Assembly (NCBI GenBank): GCA_013398055.1
Contig: VZRS01014306.1
Location: 282,212-346,211, forward strand
From: Ifrita kowaldi
Lineage: Eukaryota > Chordata > Aves > Passeriformes > Cinclosomatidae
Reading direction: 5' to 3'
DNA: 64,000 bases
Both the position numbers and the translations under genes were made by a program. Numbering within the stretch: position 1 is the first letter of the stretch; each line of letters opens with the position of its first letter. This document shows positions 13,101-25,655 of this stretch, piece after piece. A model generated the notes under the pieces. The model made no database searches. It had not been told where the DNA came from and was given only the letters and a program-made list of their open reading frames with translations.

Positions 13101-15900
13101 CGAGTCCTTCAAAACCAATTTGTATTTTGCTCCTTGATTTTGTCTTTTACGGAATGAGACTACACACTAGTTCCACAAGCAGATGAGTGGCATCAGCAGC
13201 AAAGTGAGATAGGATAACTTACAACAACTGTGCAGCTGCCATGTACCTGTGTGTTGCCAGATTTTGTGTCTTATTGCACTCATGCTGTTAACATTGCTTC
13301 CATGGATTAATTGGACACTCATGTTCATGGTACTTTATTAAAGAATAAATCCTTTGTTTGAATAGGACTTCTGGCAAGTCTCGAAATATTGACTTTCCTT
13401 ACATACATTTAAAGCCACCAGATCCTTTTATATAACCACAACGAAATAAAACTGACATAACTTGTCTATAAAGAATGTTCAAAGTATCACAAGGAATTCA
13501 TATTTTACTAGGAAAAAAAGTGCACGCTATGGCTGAACCAGTCTCCATTTATGAAGGAGTCCCTTTTTTACAGTGGAACTCTTTTCCCCTCTTCTCAGCT
13601 CCTGACAATATATAATCTTGGGCTTCAATAAAAACAGAGAGAGAAAAGAATATCAAGTATCAACATTATTGATTCCTGAGGTCAGCTTTTAAAATCCTGG
13701 TTTTCTCGTCTCTTCATAGCATATTGCCAGATCTTTAGCTTGACTTGAGACTACAAACCTTTCCTCAGGGTTAATAGAGTATCGTATTTTACCTCCAAAC
13801 TTTGTGCCAGTGAGCAGGAATACTCTTTATCCTTGGATCTTCAAGACACATTCAGAACTGATTAAGATTGGACTCACATCCAGCCTCTCACCCACCAGTA
13901 CCCACAAGTCCTTCTTGGCAGGGCTGCTCTCCATCTGTTCATCCCCAGCCTGTGTTGATACCAGGGGTTGAAGCTTGCAGTTGTTGTTAAACCTCCTGAG
14001 ATTCCCTTGGATGGGACTCTTCCCATTCTTCTCTTTCATCTTCTTTTAAGAAGTTTAATCAATTCAAGAAAGGGATTACACAACCCAAGAAGGCATGGCA
14101 AGAGAATAATGGAATTTTCCAATATTGCTCTTCCACTGAACTGGTGAACTCTATTATTATGATACTATGACTTTTAAAGGATTTTTAAGTGGGATTTAAG
14201 AATGGAGAATGTTGATTCCTAGATCCCTTTTCTGACAAGACTGATTTGGGTTAGGTTCCTCCCAATCAGCTCAAAATACCTCATAGTTAGACTGAACTCT
14301 CTTACAATTCATTGGAAAGAAACCTCATGAAGGCAATTAATCACGTTTTAAAATAAACATCTAAGATCAGACAAATCACTTTAAAAGCACTCATTTCCCA
14401 CATCTACTGAAAAAGAAAAATAAAAAGCTCATGGCAGCTAGTTCATGGTTGAACATCCCATGCCAGTGAAACAAATTCCACATTTACAGTTAGTTTTTCA
14501 TTAGTTTTCATTAAGAGCTGAATGAGGATCCTTCTGGATGCCTTGCCAGGGAATTTCACACAACTCATACCTTTATTCTTCAGCAGAGAATGCCAAAAGT
14601 TGTGGCTGATACAAATGATTTAGTGATATATCAAAGAGCAAGCCATTGACAAGGATCTGGACAGAACTTGTAGCTGAATAAGCTCACAAAATTGCAGGTG
14701 TTAGTAATCCTGATAATTTACGTTACTTTCAGTGTTTATAGAGAATTTTCAAACCTCATGTACCCTTAAGTTAAGTATTATAAATGTATTATTAGGATTT
14801 TTTTGCCTTTAAAACTTCTAAGAATAGCAGCTGGTTGCCAAACAAGAAGCAGGACCATTCTCTTCTGGTACATTTATTTCTAGCAGTTGTTATTCCTCCA
14901 ATCATGTTTACTTTTCAAATGACTGATCAGATATTAAGTGCAGGAAATAACTTTCCTTGTCTGACGGTATCCTCCCTCCGTGACACGAACAGCAGCAGAT
15001 TCCAGGACTTGGCTACATTCACAGGCTGCGTGTCACTCCTAATTATCCTGCTCATCCAACTGGCAACTCAGGCAAAAACAACGTAAGAGAAGGGAAAGAC
15101 AGGAAAAGAGCTTGACAGCCCTCAAAGCAAATACTGTCTAGTTCCTTTCTTGTTTCAGGCTTCCAGATGTGTTTTTCCTACAATCTTTAAACAAGCAGGC
15201 AGTGCCTTGGTCTCCACTTCTTAGCAGAAGTCATTAATTGGCTGTACTTGCTTCATATGTTGGCAGTGTTACTACACAGACCAAAGCACTGGTCTCATAC
15301 AGGAACCCAGGCTCTCTTCCCCCTGAAGCAACTCAGATTCCTCTGAAAGTCAAATGCTCCAGAAGCACAGCATGTGAACAAGCTTATTAAGTTTTGAAAA
15401 TCCTGTACATTAAAACCAATGTTCTTAGAACATCTTTTAAAAGTGCCTTTTCATCAGTTAATTTTTCTGATGCATCATGTCCACTTATTTGGGTGGGTTT
15501 CGCTACACTGTGTACAATGTAAGCTCGGGGTAAGCAAATCTGCTTTCCATGAGGGACCACACCATTCACATGCCAGTTAGAACCACCATGCCAAAGGAAA
15601 TTCATATTGAGGGATTCAATTGGTACTGCAAGAGTATTCTCATTTGTTAGACTGTACCTAACAGATCAGTAAAAACCAAATAAACTGGATGAACCTAGAG
15701 AAACTGATAGGCTAGAAAATACCTATTCATGAGATGTAGCTAAAACATTGGAAGAATAGATGAGCTTTGTTTCCAAGGGCAACCAAATAGGTTTGCAAAA
15801 GAACTCTCCTTGGTCTTTTCTCTCTCTTTCTCTTTTGTCTTCCATTTTCTTACACACATAAACACAGGAAAGTAGGTGCATGGTTTTTCAACATGACCCA
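7200..15900. other. Unique non-coding DNA with a GC-richer patch at 7.24-7.53 kb
   Basis: No gene is supported. The patch at 7237-7530 is richer in G and C than its surroundings and is open on both strands (95 codons on -, 99 on +), but neither product has a domain. A + strand frame at 14835-15086 ends in a hydrophobic run; no family is recognised and a chance origin is likely. The rest is AT-rich unique sequence without a recognisable interspersed repeat. Confidence 0.6.
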
Positions 15901-15904
15901 AAAT

Positions 15905-15962
15905 ATAGATAGATAGATAGATAGGTAGATAGATAGATAGATATACATATATACGTATATAT
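15905..15962. repeat. (GATA)n microsatellite with an AT-rich tail
   Basis: About nine tandem GATA/TAGA units with one GGTA interruption, followed by alternating AT/AC/GT dinucleotides (ATACATATATACGTATATA). It is a typical vertebrate tetranucleotide microsatellite and probably polymorphic in length. Confidence 0.95.
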
Positions 15963-17859
15963 TATAGCTTCTATGTATCACTATTAGAAGGTCAGTAGCT
16001 GCTAGGTTTTAAAAAGTTCTTCCACAATTGTTGGAAAGTTGTCCTTCCTTTTTCTTTCTCTTTTCTATTCCCTTTTCATGGTTATTGGTCTTTAAAGTTA
16101 GACTGGAATTAACATCAATATTTTGACACTGTCCACATTTTTTGAAAATGTTTAAAGCTATTTATTTTCCACCTACCTTTCTTACCCAGAATTCTGTCTC
16201 TACTATTTTTATATTATTTAGGTACTTGTATAGTAGTGGAAACATTATTTTGATCAACTTGTTCTCTTTCTAGCTATACAGTTCTCTCTGTGAGGAGAGT
16301 TTTACACTCTTAGAGAATTCTGAGCAATGATTTTGTTTTGGTACTGCTGCTACAGAGTCAACTTTACCTGGGGACAGACAGGAAGAAGTATGGCAGTAGC
16401 CTGCGACAAAGACATGACTTTTGCCACTGCTATTAATGTATTAATATGAAGACTGGAGTTTAGAGTGCACTGTAGAAATACATAGTCATAGAACTGACAT
16501 CCCCTGAAAAATCCATAGTCCAAATAAGTGATTTTTCAATAATCAGTTAATTTAGTTTCTGATAAACTGTCAAATAAATTCCAACCCCCATCCTGAATCA
16601 TTAGCAACCAAAGCAAGATTGAGCCACTCAGGGGACAAATAAAGGTATGTGTGAAAACCATGTAGGAAATATGTCAATGTTGTGAAAACAAGGCACTCAA
16701 AGAATAGAGAATTTATTTTCCAAACAAGCGGTTTTCATTGATTTATTTTCAAAACAATTTCCAAGCTAATCTGGTTGCACTACTGTGAAGGTACATCAGC
16801 AGAACTTCCCACGCTTACCACCATTCTGTCATTCAAAAATGTTTATGGCAAAGAATGCCACTCATCTTACTTACAACACAATCCCCACAGATTTGGGGTA
16901 TCTTTGATCATTTGGTCCTAAAATAAATGTATTTCAAGTAATGAATGCACTGCACTGCAGCCATAGGAAGAAAGATGGGCAAAGAATCTTAGTAATTTCT
17001 TGAACTAATCTTAGCAACTTCATACAGAATGGTTGTCAAATCCAACCTTAATAAATATTTGGATAACAATGAAGCTACTACTAAATTCAGACAAGGGGTT
17101 TGGTTACAAGCAGCAATAATATTTTAGTACTTACACTATCAAGCATTTCTAATGCTCCTGAGCTGTTCAAAATGACATGCAGCAAAGGTTGCTGCAAATG
17201 GCTTTATAAAGTTAATCTGCTCTTAAGCATCACAGGCAAAGTCTGCATTGCACTTACATTTCGAATTGTTTATATTTGATTGTATTCCATTATCTCTAAA
17301 TGAGGTGAGTTACTCTAGGGTCGTGATCTGTTTCTTGTTATTAGCTGGCATGTTCCACTGTGTATACAAGATAAAGTGTATTTGATATTCTGTCTTTTTG
17401 TTTAAGTTTACTGAGGTTGAAAGATAACCAAAAGTGATTTTTCTTCTATGCCAAGGGCTATCATATCAAATACTTTGAGAAATTATTAAAGTTCTGTGAT
17501 GTTTTCTTTGAGTAGTATTCTCATCTCAAGAAGTACAGATTGTGGATGACACATATCAGATTTCTGCTGAATCAGTGTTCGACACTGAGAGTGCCTGCAG
17601 ATATAGGCTATTAGGACAGATAAGCAAAACAAGATTTTTCTTTGTCTACTGAACCATCATCTCTGCTGTACCATCATTTTATCCTCACTGCAGAAGCAAA
17701 AGCTTTTACATAAGGGAATACCAGCCTCTGCATACCTTGTCACTCCAGACGTGCATCCCATCCTCTTCCACCATACGGCCCAAATGATTAAATAAGCTTT
17801 TGGAAGCTGGAGAAGGAAGATTTTCTGATTGAAAAATAACGCAGAGTCAAATTAGGGAG
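15963..17859. other. Unique AT-rich non-coding DNA
   Basis: No open frame of interest, RNA gene or dispersed repeat is recognised. Short pyrimidine tracts occur at 16045-16075. Confidence 0.6.
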
Positions 17860-18130
17860 CTATCAAACTGTCCATGAAGTCACACAATTGCTGGCATAGA
17901 AGAGTGACAATATGTGGGCAGCATTAAGGGAAAGTCAGTGCTATTCATCATAGCTGCAGTGGAGAGATGAATTAACTCACACTAATTGTAAAATTACACC
18001 CTATAATCAGCTCTTTGGAGGCAGTGGAGACATTATCCATTTCTCATTAAAATACCCCAGCTGTAATACAACAGGGGATTTAAGGCCTCATTAAGCATGT
18101 AATTATTATGGGGCAGTGAGTGGTTTCTCC
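17860..18130. promoter_or_regulatory. Candidate conserved non-coding element
   Basis: A non-repetitive block with many short transcription-factor-like words (TAATTA cores, CAGCTG at 18058-18063) and balanced composition, with no open frame. It reads like avian conserved non-coding DNA. This is a texture judgement, and a multi-species alignment would decide it. Confidence 0.25.
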
Positions 18131-18734
18131 AGTACTGTTTTTTTGGTTTTTTTGCTGACTATTGACTGCTGTCTGCAAGACTGCAGCAGTAACTACAACT
18201 GACCAAGCTGGACAGCACTTTGAGCTCACAGCATGGTACCTTAAAAGTGTATGCTCAAAACGTCTCTGAAGGTAGCCCTAAGAAATAGGACTACAGCATT
18301 TCCCAGCTTTGAATCACACAGGAGCCATGCCCCAAAAGGACTGCAGCCCCTCTATTCCAGGCATCTTGCTGCTTAGCATGATCCACAGCTCTAATGTTTG
18401 CCTGGGTTGCCTGTTGAACACAAGGTGATTTCCCAGAGAAGACAGCAATCTAAAATATCATATTGGCCAGTAATGAATTCCAGGATGAAAGGCAAAATAG
18501 ATTCTACAACTCTTATTCGGTTAAACTATTACTTGTGTTTGGCATTTTGTGTTGTGAAGTCCTTCCAAGACATATGCCTGATATGGCCCTCTCTAATAAA
18601 TCTATTCAGCATTGTAGAAAGAAGTTATGATGCCTTCTCCAATTCTCCCAAAAGCCTAATGTTCACTAGCTATGTGTGAAGAATATGATACATGAAGAAA
18701 TACAAATGAAATTTTCTTTTGTGCTTCCTTCCAG

Positions 18735-18816
18735 CTCTGATATCTCTCATGAAAAGTCTGACCCTGGTGCTGTCAAAGACCCAGAACCCAGGTTCATCCC
18801 TGTTGAACATACTCAG
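18735..18816 (+). other. Exon-like segment, unconfirmed
   Basis: A pyrimidine-rich run ends in CAG at 18732-18734, and an 82-nt block follows that ends in CAG at 18816 before GTTTGT, a weak donor. Skipping the first base gives 27 open codons with a hydrophilic product rich in Asp, Glu, Pro, Lys and His. The frame that skips two bases is also open, which weakens the case. The protein is not recognised. A chance arrangement of splice-like signals is more likely than not. Confidence 0.15.
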
Positions 18817-21800
18817 GTTTGTAAAAACTGTCTCGCTTGACTAGGCACTCTTAAACAGGTCCTCCCACTGCCAGCTGAGTTTCCCTGTCATTAGGTTCCG
18901 AAGTAATTCTCAGTGTTTCTTCGGCCCAATGCACATTTAATACTGCCATGTAAAGAAAAACAGATCCAGCAGAAGAGCTAAGGAGACCCTGTTCCTTCCC
19001 CACCCATCAGCACTCACAAGACTTTTTTATTCACAAATTTTAGAGATGCTATGTCCAGATTGACTCATGCAGGAGCTGTAAGGAAAAACACCTCTTACAG
19101 CTCGGGTGAACACTCCAATGCGTCAGTTATTGAGTAAAGAAGAGAATGAAGACCTAATGCTTTTCACAAACTGGTTTCTGTACTAAGCATGATGTATAAT
19201 GTGAGCAGCTAGTAGTAGGAGAGATCTACCCATCAAACACAGCTGTAGGACACACCCTGGGATGCCTAACATTCCCAAGACAGCAGCACTCCAGAAAGTT
19301 CAGAATGGCTCACATACAATAGGAGAGTTAGGTAACTGCTGAGGTGTGGAAATTGTGGAAATTGAACACTAAATAATTGTAAGGGCTGAATCCTCTTGTG
19401 CATCTGGGTTTTTGTGTTTCAGTGCATTAGCCTAATAGGTACTAGGATTTGGAGGCTTGTTTCATTTTAGTTGAAGTAGTTTTCATTTTAGGGATGCAAC
19501 TCACTACATTGGTACCCTTCATTTCAGCATTTCTCTGGGAGTTTTCTTTCTGCTTCCATCTCACATCCGTTCAGAAATATCTTTTAGAGGAATTCAAGAG
19601 AAATGGACGGATCTGTTGAATTTTTAACCTTAGTTCCTTTTTGGCAAATTTCTTCCTGACTTCCTTGGGAAACACAATATCCTCACAGATGAACTCCCTG
19701 TTCACAAAATGCACTTTAATAAATTATGTGGCCTGATGACCTAATGGCTTATCTGGGAGACAGAGTAGACTTTACAAGACCTATAAATGAAGGACTTAAA
19801 AAAAGCAACTGGGTCAGGGTGTATAAAGAACCTATTGCATAGAGCTGGACATTCTTATCAGTTAAGAATGGAGAATTATCTTCTGATATACCAGATATGT
19901 GGCTTTTCCTATGACCAAAAGTGTCATTTGTCACCAGTGGAGGGAGAGGTGTATGTCAAATCACAGAGAATCAGAGTTAATCTCAATCCCAGTTCTGCTG
20001 TCACTTATATCCATTTTACACAGTTTAATTTCTCCAGCTTCTGTGTTAATGGTAGGATAAATGACAATAAAAACTATTCTAAAAAACCAGATTTTACTGA
20101 ATCTGCAAAACATAGCATGAAAATTCTATGTTATTTAGTTATAAGCAAATTAATCATTCCCACCACGGAAAGCCTTATAGATGTTTTCTTTATTATTATT
20201 TTCTTCAGAAGAAAGTAAGTAGGGGTTGTAAAAAGCTGAGTCTTTTGCCCACTGCATCTCTTCACATTTGAATTGTCATGAGTTTTTGTAGGACTTGCTA
20301 CCCTGAAAATGAATATGTGTGACTTTTGTACACACAACTTCCCACATAAAAATGTGCTTATATTATGCCCTAATAATCCCTATTTTACAATTGAACTGAA
20401 ATAGAAAGAGATTAAACATGGAAATATGATGCTTCAAATTTAGGAACATACATAATAGGAACATGTATAAATCCAAAGTAGTCAGTCTAAGCTGCTCGAG
20501 TCAGTGAGAAGAAACAGACAGTTCCAGAGTTCAACTCTTTTAACCTATTTTGACGTAAATTAGAAGAAATCACCCAAAGCTAAGAGCTCAGGACATGATT
20601 AAAATTAGTTCAGTACCAGAGATCTTCATTTCCCATCTGGAAAATTAGGTTGTTTCTCGTGTTATTTCATGTCATATTCAGGATACAGGTCAAGGTCAAT
20701 GGAAATAGTCTAAGGGTACACCTAGCCAGAGCAAATTCAAATTATGGGAAAGGGAATCTTTCCTTCATTTAGTTACTTTGCTTTTCTACTTACACTTGTA
20801 GGTGTAATGAAAGGGATAAACAGTTTTCCTACTTCTTTCCCATTTCACCCTCATAATTAATGAAAGTTAAAATTATAGACTAGTCCCCACACCATTTTTG
20901 CCTTTACAAAACTGAGGCCTCTGGTTAAAATTGTCCATGCTTCTGAGAAGAGCAATCATTTCAAAACTGGATGCCAACATATAAATAACAGCTAGTGCAA
21001 TTGGATTTCATGAATCTTCCGACGCAGTGACAGATGTTCCAGTGTTCTACATTTTTATGAGACAAAATGTAACTAAAGGCTATAGAAATGACATAAAGAA
21101 TTGAAAGAGTTTTCACAAAAGTATTTTGCCTTAAAAGAGAACACAGGTTTTGATAAAGAAATAAAAATTGGAATTTTGTTTCAATTTATTCAGCTAGTTT
21201 TGGCAGATGAATTATGAGAACAGCACTTCAGACAGATGTTCAGCAGAGATTTCCAGCTGCTAGCAGAAATTATGTCAGAGCATTGTATAATCCCCTATGT
21301 TTGTAAATGGTTGGAATAAACAGTCACATCATTAGCTCAGTTATTAGTATCCAAATTCCTTGCAAAGCTTCTGTGTTATGAACTGAACATCACTGTGTAT
21401 CTTATAGCTCATCTCAGTGACCTTATAAACCTGTGGGTTTTGGACTTCTGTTTTATTTAGAGTTGCTTGTCTTACCAGTGTGTATAGTGTGAGACTGTAC
21501 AGGTAGCAAATTAACCCTTTACTTTTATCAGTCTATGATAAAATTTCCTTCTCGAGGCCTGATCCTGAAATTCTCACATTAACCAAAGGCTAAGATGCAG
21601 CATCCCACTTATAAATGTGCTTCTGCACAAAGTTTCATGTTTCAGAAGGTGCATCATAACATTATTTCCTAAGAACAGAATGGGTGAGCCATGTAACCAT
21701 GGCATGTTCTTCCAGAACCTCTGTTCTCCTTAAAATTTAAAGCCAGAAAGCCAAATTATAGTCTGTGGACAGCATCCCTTGCACTTTATGTCTCATCCAT

Positions 21801-21940
21801 AACCCTTCAAACTCTTCTTTATTTCTCCACAGTTCTACAGTTCTTCTGCCTTTGAATCTGTTACAAAGCATTTTCTATGTTTTATAAATTATAAAGGAAA
21901 CACGTATTATTAAGGAAATGTGTTGCCTGGAATGAGGAGC
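18817..21940. other. Unique AT-rich non-coding DNA
   Basis: The longest frame is 143 codons on + at 19787-20218. It ends in an Ile/Phe-rich stretch made by TTATTATT sequence and shows no domain. No dispersed repeat is recognised. Confidence 0.6.
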
Positions 21941-21948
21941 GGTAGTAC

Positions 21949-22209
21949 GTGCACTTGATGATTGGTTTTGACGAAGCAAAAGTGGCAAAAACACCCGCTA
22001 GCCAGGTGGCCCAGTCACATTGCTGTGAGTCTGAGAGTGTAAGGAATCAGAAGACAATACCCGTTGCCCCAGCCAGAATTTTCATGCTGTGGAAGGAACT
22101 CATCTCTTTCAGATTACTTGAAGCTCAATGGGAAGTTGCTGACTCTACAGCAGAGCACTTAGATCTCTTAAGACATGCAAAGACATTTTTGTTTACTGAC
22201 CCTCCCTAA
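21949..22209 (+). other. Small open frame, possibly coding or a non-coding RNA exon
   Basis: This frame has 87 codons including the stop, and its first ATG is at 21958. It lies in a patch with more CpG dinucleotides than the surrounding DNA (around 21940-22065). The predicted product is hydrophilic and evenly mixed, with several Ala, Glu, Val and Gln residues, unlike the Ile/Phe/Lys-rich products of most random frames here. No domain, signal peptide or family is recognised, and there is a stop just upstream in frame. It may be a chance frame. Confidence 0.15.
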
Positions 22210-24446
22210 TCTTCCCACATGGAAACTTATAGAACAAAAGGGCATTGTAAAGGCAAAGATCAGGAGGCTGCATTAAGTCATGTACTTTTTTCATTTGTAG
22301 ATCAGTCACCAGCCTTCATGTGGATGTTAAACTACGCTTGAGAAAGCATTATTTCATCATGGGTTTAAAACACATCTGCATTGAACTGTATATCAGTTCT
22401 GAACAGCATACTGTGGGGGAAACAGAAGGAAATATCAGTTTTCCAGTCTGGTAACAAACAGGAAAAACAAAATAAGCAGAAAAAGGCACAAGGTGGGAAA
22501 AGTCTGTCAGATCAGATATTCAGAAATGGTAATTTCATCATAACAATATTAACACATTTTTGTGTATTTTTATAGATATTGTAGTAATGACTAATCTTGA
22601 CTGTTTTTTCAACGCAGAAGGCAGTACTTTCTGGGACCTGAAAGAAAAGAGGTAAAGGGACTGTGGTTTATATTTATTCAACCCCCCAAAAAAGAATATG
22701 TTTCCCTGGCAATTAACACTTGCTAATCAAAGTCTAGATCTAAACTAAAATTTTCATCTATTCTACAACACCCTGATTAAATGAAATTTTGACATATTCT
22801 TCAAGTATTACCTAAGACGCTAAAATGCACATCAGACTTTCTGTTGTATGGTTCATAACACTCTCAGGGACTTCTCTCCTTGCCAGGTCTGAGAGCAATT
22901 CTAAAAGGGATTGGTTCCTGTTAGATGTTTATCCGTAGCATATCCATGAACTGAATTCATTGCAACAAAAGGGAAATGATAACCTATCATCATTCTTCCA
23001 GGCCATGATACTGGAGCAGAGACCTCTCCCGTGACTTCTTGTCCTTAGTTCAGCTCACTGAATCAATCATTCTTTGAGGACAATGAGGGAGCTTTCTCTG
23101 AGGAAGAAACCACAAACCTCAAACAAGTTGCTTATGGGCGGATCATGGGAAACGAGTTGTGAGGTTATATTTATCTCTACCTACATTACAACTGTATTTT
23201 CACTGTTGACAAGCTTTAAAAGTTTACAATACATATTGATAAGTATGGGTCAAATGTTAGATGATAAAGGAAACCTGGAGAAGAGAGAGGAAAGACTTGC
23301 TAAAATTGAAGGCTGCTAATATCCTTTCTTGATAAGGTTTTCAAGCTATTTTGAGAATAGAGTTTCTACTCCTTCAAAAATCAACAGCACACATCTTCAA
23401 GGGAAAAATTAATTTTAATATGATGCTTTACCTTGTAAAATCTTCCCTGAACTTCTCTGAACTTCTCTAATGTGTACACAAATTAATATGAAATTAACTT
23501 TAAATTGACACTTCACCATGCACATCTTCTCTGAACTAATGAAATCACCCATTTTTGCTAGAGGTTTTCAAATGTGTGAATCTGAATTGTAGCTCCTTTT
23601 GAATTTAATTACAGCAGAGGTAAAGGGACCAGCTTCAAAATATTTTTCATCCTCATCAGAAAGATAAAAGGCTTTCGTTATCACACAGAGTACTGAAAAA
23701 GGAAAACCAATTTTCTCCTCATTTGAGGTAAATATCTCAATGTGCAGAATACCTATTTCCTTCCCTTTTTATCTATAAAAGAAGCTGTAACACTTCCATT
23801 TGTGCCAGTACCTAATTAAATCAGTTTCATTGACTTCGTTTTTTGCGGATACTCACTGGAGATGACCAAGGAAGTGGATACTGAAGTCAGAAGTTTTCTG
23901 CAAATTAGGCAATAGCAGTTCTGTTGTAAAGGTCTCCGTAACTACCCATAAAGGAGATAGCAGTGAACGGGGCAGATCGCCTGGCATAAGGTAGTGGTTA
24001 CTGCAAAATGAGGTTTGGTTGCAGAGCCCAGAGGTCATGCTTTCTGCAAGGTCTATAGGTTATACTGCTACTTAGGTTATACCAGTGAGGAGATGGGGAA
24101 AAAATGGTTCCCTTAAGGAAATGATGGCCTCTTATTAAAATCCCTTTTCCTTGCTTCTTACTTTGGCTGTTAAAGCCTGTTAAATCCGGTTTTTTCATTA
24201 TTGTTTTCAATGTGCTAAAAATAGGGATATAAATGGCACCATAATTTCTGACGTAAATATTTGGTCTGAAATTTCCTTATTTACCTAAATGACATTAACT
24301 AACACACTACTGTAATAACAGCTCTGCTACCGGGTGCAAGTATTTATATTAGACATGAGCTAAAAACCTTTTCCATCCCTGTAAAAAGAAATTCACTGAC
24401 TGCCAAATATTTCAAACTTCCTTTGAATATATATCCCTGAGCTATG
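22210..24446. other. Unique AT-rich non-coding DNA
   Basis: No gene, RNA or interspersed repeat is recognisable. A small local duplication of TGAACTTCTC is present near 23450-23470. Confidence 0.6.
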
Positions 24447-24589
24447 TTAAATTGTTTACTGAACATGACATATTGTCATGAGGACATGCTAGTATCTACT
24501 CTGCCTAAGAAATTATAGGCGTGCTTCAACCGCCCCAACACTCTGGCAACAACATTGTTGGGGGAAGAAAGCACGTAAAAAAGAAGAAG

Positions 24590-24900
24590 AAAGTACATAA
24601 AGGGCACCTACAAGAAGGCTGGAGTGGGACTTTTGACAAGGACACATAGTGATAGGACACAAGGTAATGGTTTTAAACTGAAAGACAGTAGATTTAGATG
24701 AGATATTAGGAAGAAATTCTTTACTGTGACAGTGATGAGGCACTGGAACAAGTTGCCCAGAGAAGTTGTGGATGCCCCATGCCTGACAGTGTGCAAGGAT
24801 GGGTTGGATGGGGCTTTGAGCAGCCTGGTCTAGTAGAAGCAAGGGTTGGAACTAATGATCTCTAAGGTCCCTCCCAGTCCAAACCATTCAATGGTTTTAT
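24590..24900 (+). mobile_element. CR1 LINE 3'-end fragment
   Basis: The sequence follows the avian CR1 3' end closely. It has the stretch around GGTAATGGTTTTAAACTGAA, the GATATTAGGAAGAAATTCTT block, the GGCACTGGAACAAGTTGCCC block, and the GGTTGGATGGGGCTTTGAGC and GATCTCTAAGGTCCCTCCCA blocks near the end. It is 5'-truncated, as nearly all CR1 copies are, and lacks part of the internal 3' segment before the GGTTGGAAC block. It carries no reverse-transcriptase frame. Open frames on the opposite strand here are by-products of this repeat. Confidence 0.95.
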
Positions 24901-25396
24901 AAAAATTTCAGATCATAGCCTAAAACTTATCAATTCATCCATTAGGCTTCCTGCTTCTTCTCGAGCATCTGGTGTGACATCAGATCTTCATTTAGATCTT
25001 CATTATTCTTGCTGGATTTTGGGTACATATCCAACAGAAACATTAGGCGCTAGATCTCAGAACCAAATGCATCGTCCTAAGTGCTTCTCCCAAGAAGGGA
25101 AAGGTTAGTTCTTTGGATGGGTTTCACTATAAACTTTGTTCTAAAATAACCAGTTGAAAACACCAAAGTAGATGCACATCAGAAATCTCTTCAGAAACAT
25201 CACGCCTGAGTTGGTGTAAAGAACACCAGGAAACTGGGTTTCCACAGCCTTGAAACCCTTCCTTGTGCTTAGATTCTACATTCCTCCTTTTAAGCATGAG
25301 GAATTAGATGATGGGCGTTTTTTTCTGAAAGAAAAAAGACTTTCACAAGAAACTTTTCTGCCTGAGGTATTCACTAAGAAGAAAGAAATGGAGGTA
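24694..25396 (+). repeat. Left arm of a 703-bp-arm palindrome
   Basis: Position 24694 pairs with 26358 and 25396 with 25656, so paired coordinates sum to 51052. The arm covers most of the CR1 fragment and about 500 bp of unique sequence. The mismatches I found against the other arm are at 25375 and 25377, both inside the innermost 71 bp. Confidence 0.95.
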
Positions 25397-25655
25397 TATT
25401 TCTTCCCGCCAGTATTGGAGAGGAAAATACTCACACCTGCTTCTCTTGCTTGCAAAAGTTACAGCATAAGCATCAAACTACGGAATAACTTAATGGAGGG
25501 TTCAACTTCTTCCTGTACACTCAGAGTGACTGAGGAACCAAGGATACCAAATTCTTGGGTCTATGAAGAAAGCAAGCATATCGGATGTTACTAGAGGTAG
25601 GGTTAGTTTCATCTAACATAAACCACCTATGGGCTAGACACCTACAGCAGAGCTG
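25397..25655. other. Palindrome spacer (259 bp)
   Basis: Single-orientation sequence between the two arms. It occurs again at 27310-27568 as part of the direct repeat. It holds no repeat and no recognisable gene. Confidence 0.9.

Noticed and set aside
14835..15086. Frame ending in a hydrophobic run followed by GTAAGA
   Set aside because: It starts without an ATG in good context, the hydrophobic segment is at the wrong end for a signal peptide, and no acceptor is evident.
15905..15962. Regular repeats as a CRISPR-like or other functional array
   Set aside because: It is a plain GATA microsatellite without spacers.
19787..20218. 143-codon frame on +
   Set aside because: Ends in an Ile/Phe-rich run encoded by AT-only DNA; no recognisable motif.
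24513..24842. 109-codon open frame on - (and its identical repeat at 26426-26755)
   Set aside because: It is the antisense of a CR1 3' fragment; its conservation between copies is due to the assembly or segmental duplication, not selection.
25250..25594. 114-codon frame on + duplicated at 27163-27507 and partly mirrored on - at 25521-25802
   Set aside because: The apparent family of related proteins comes from the palindrome and direct repeat. No domain, no splice structure and no codon-level divergence between copies.
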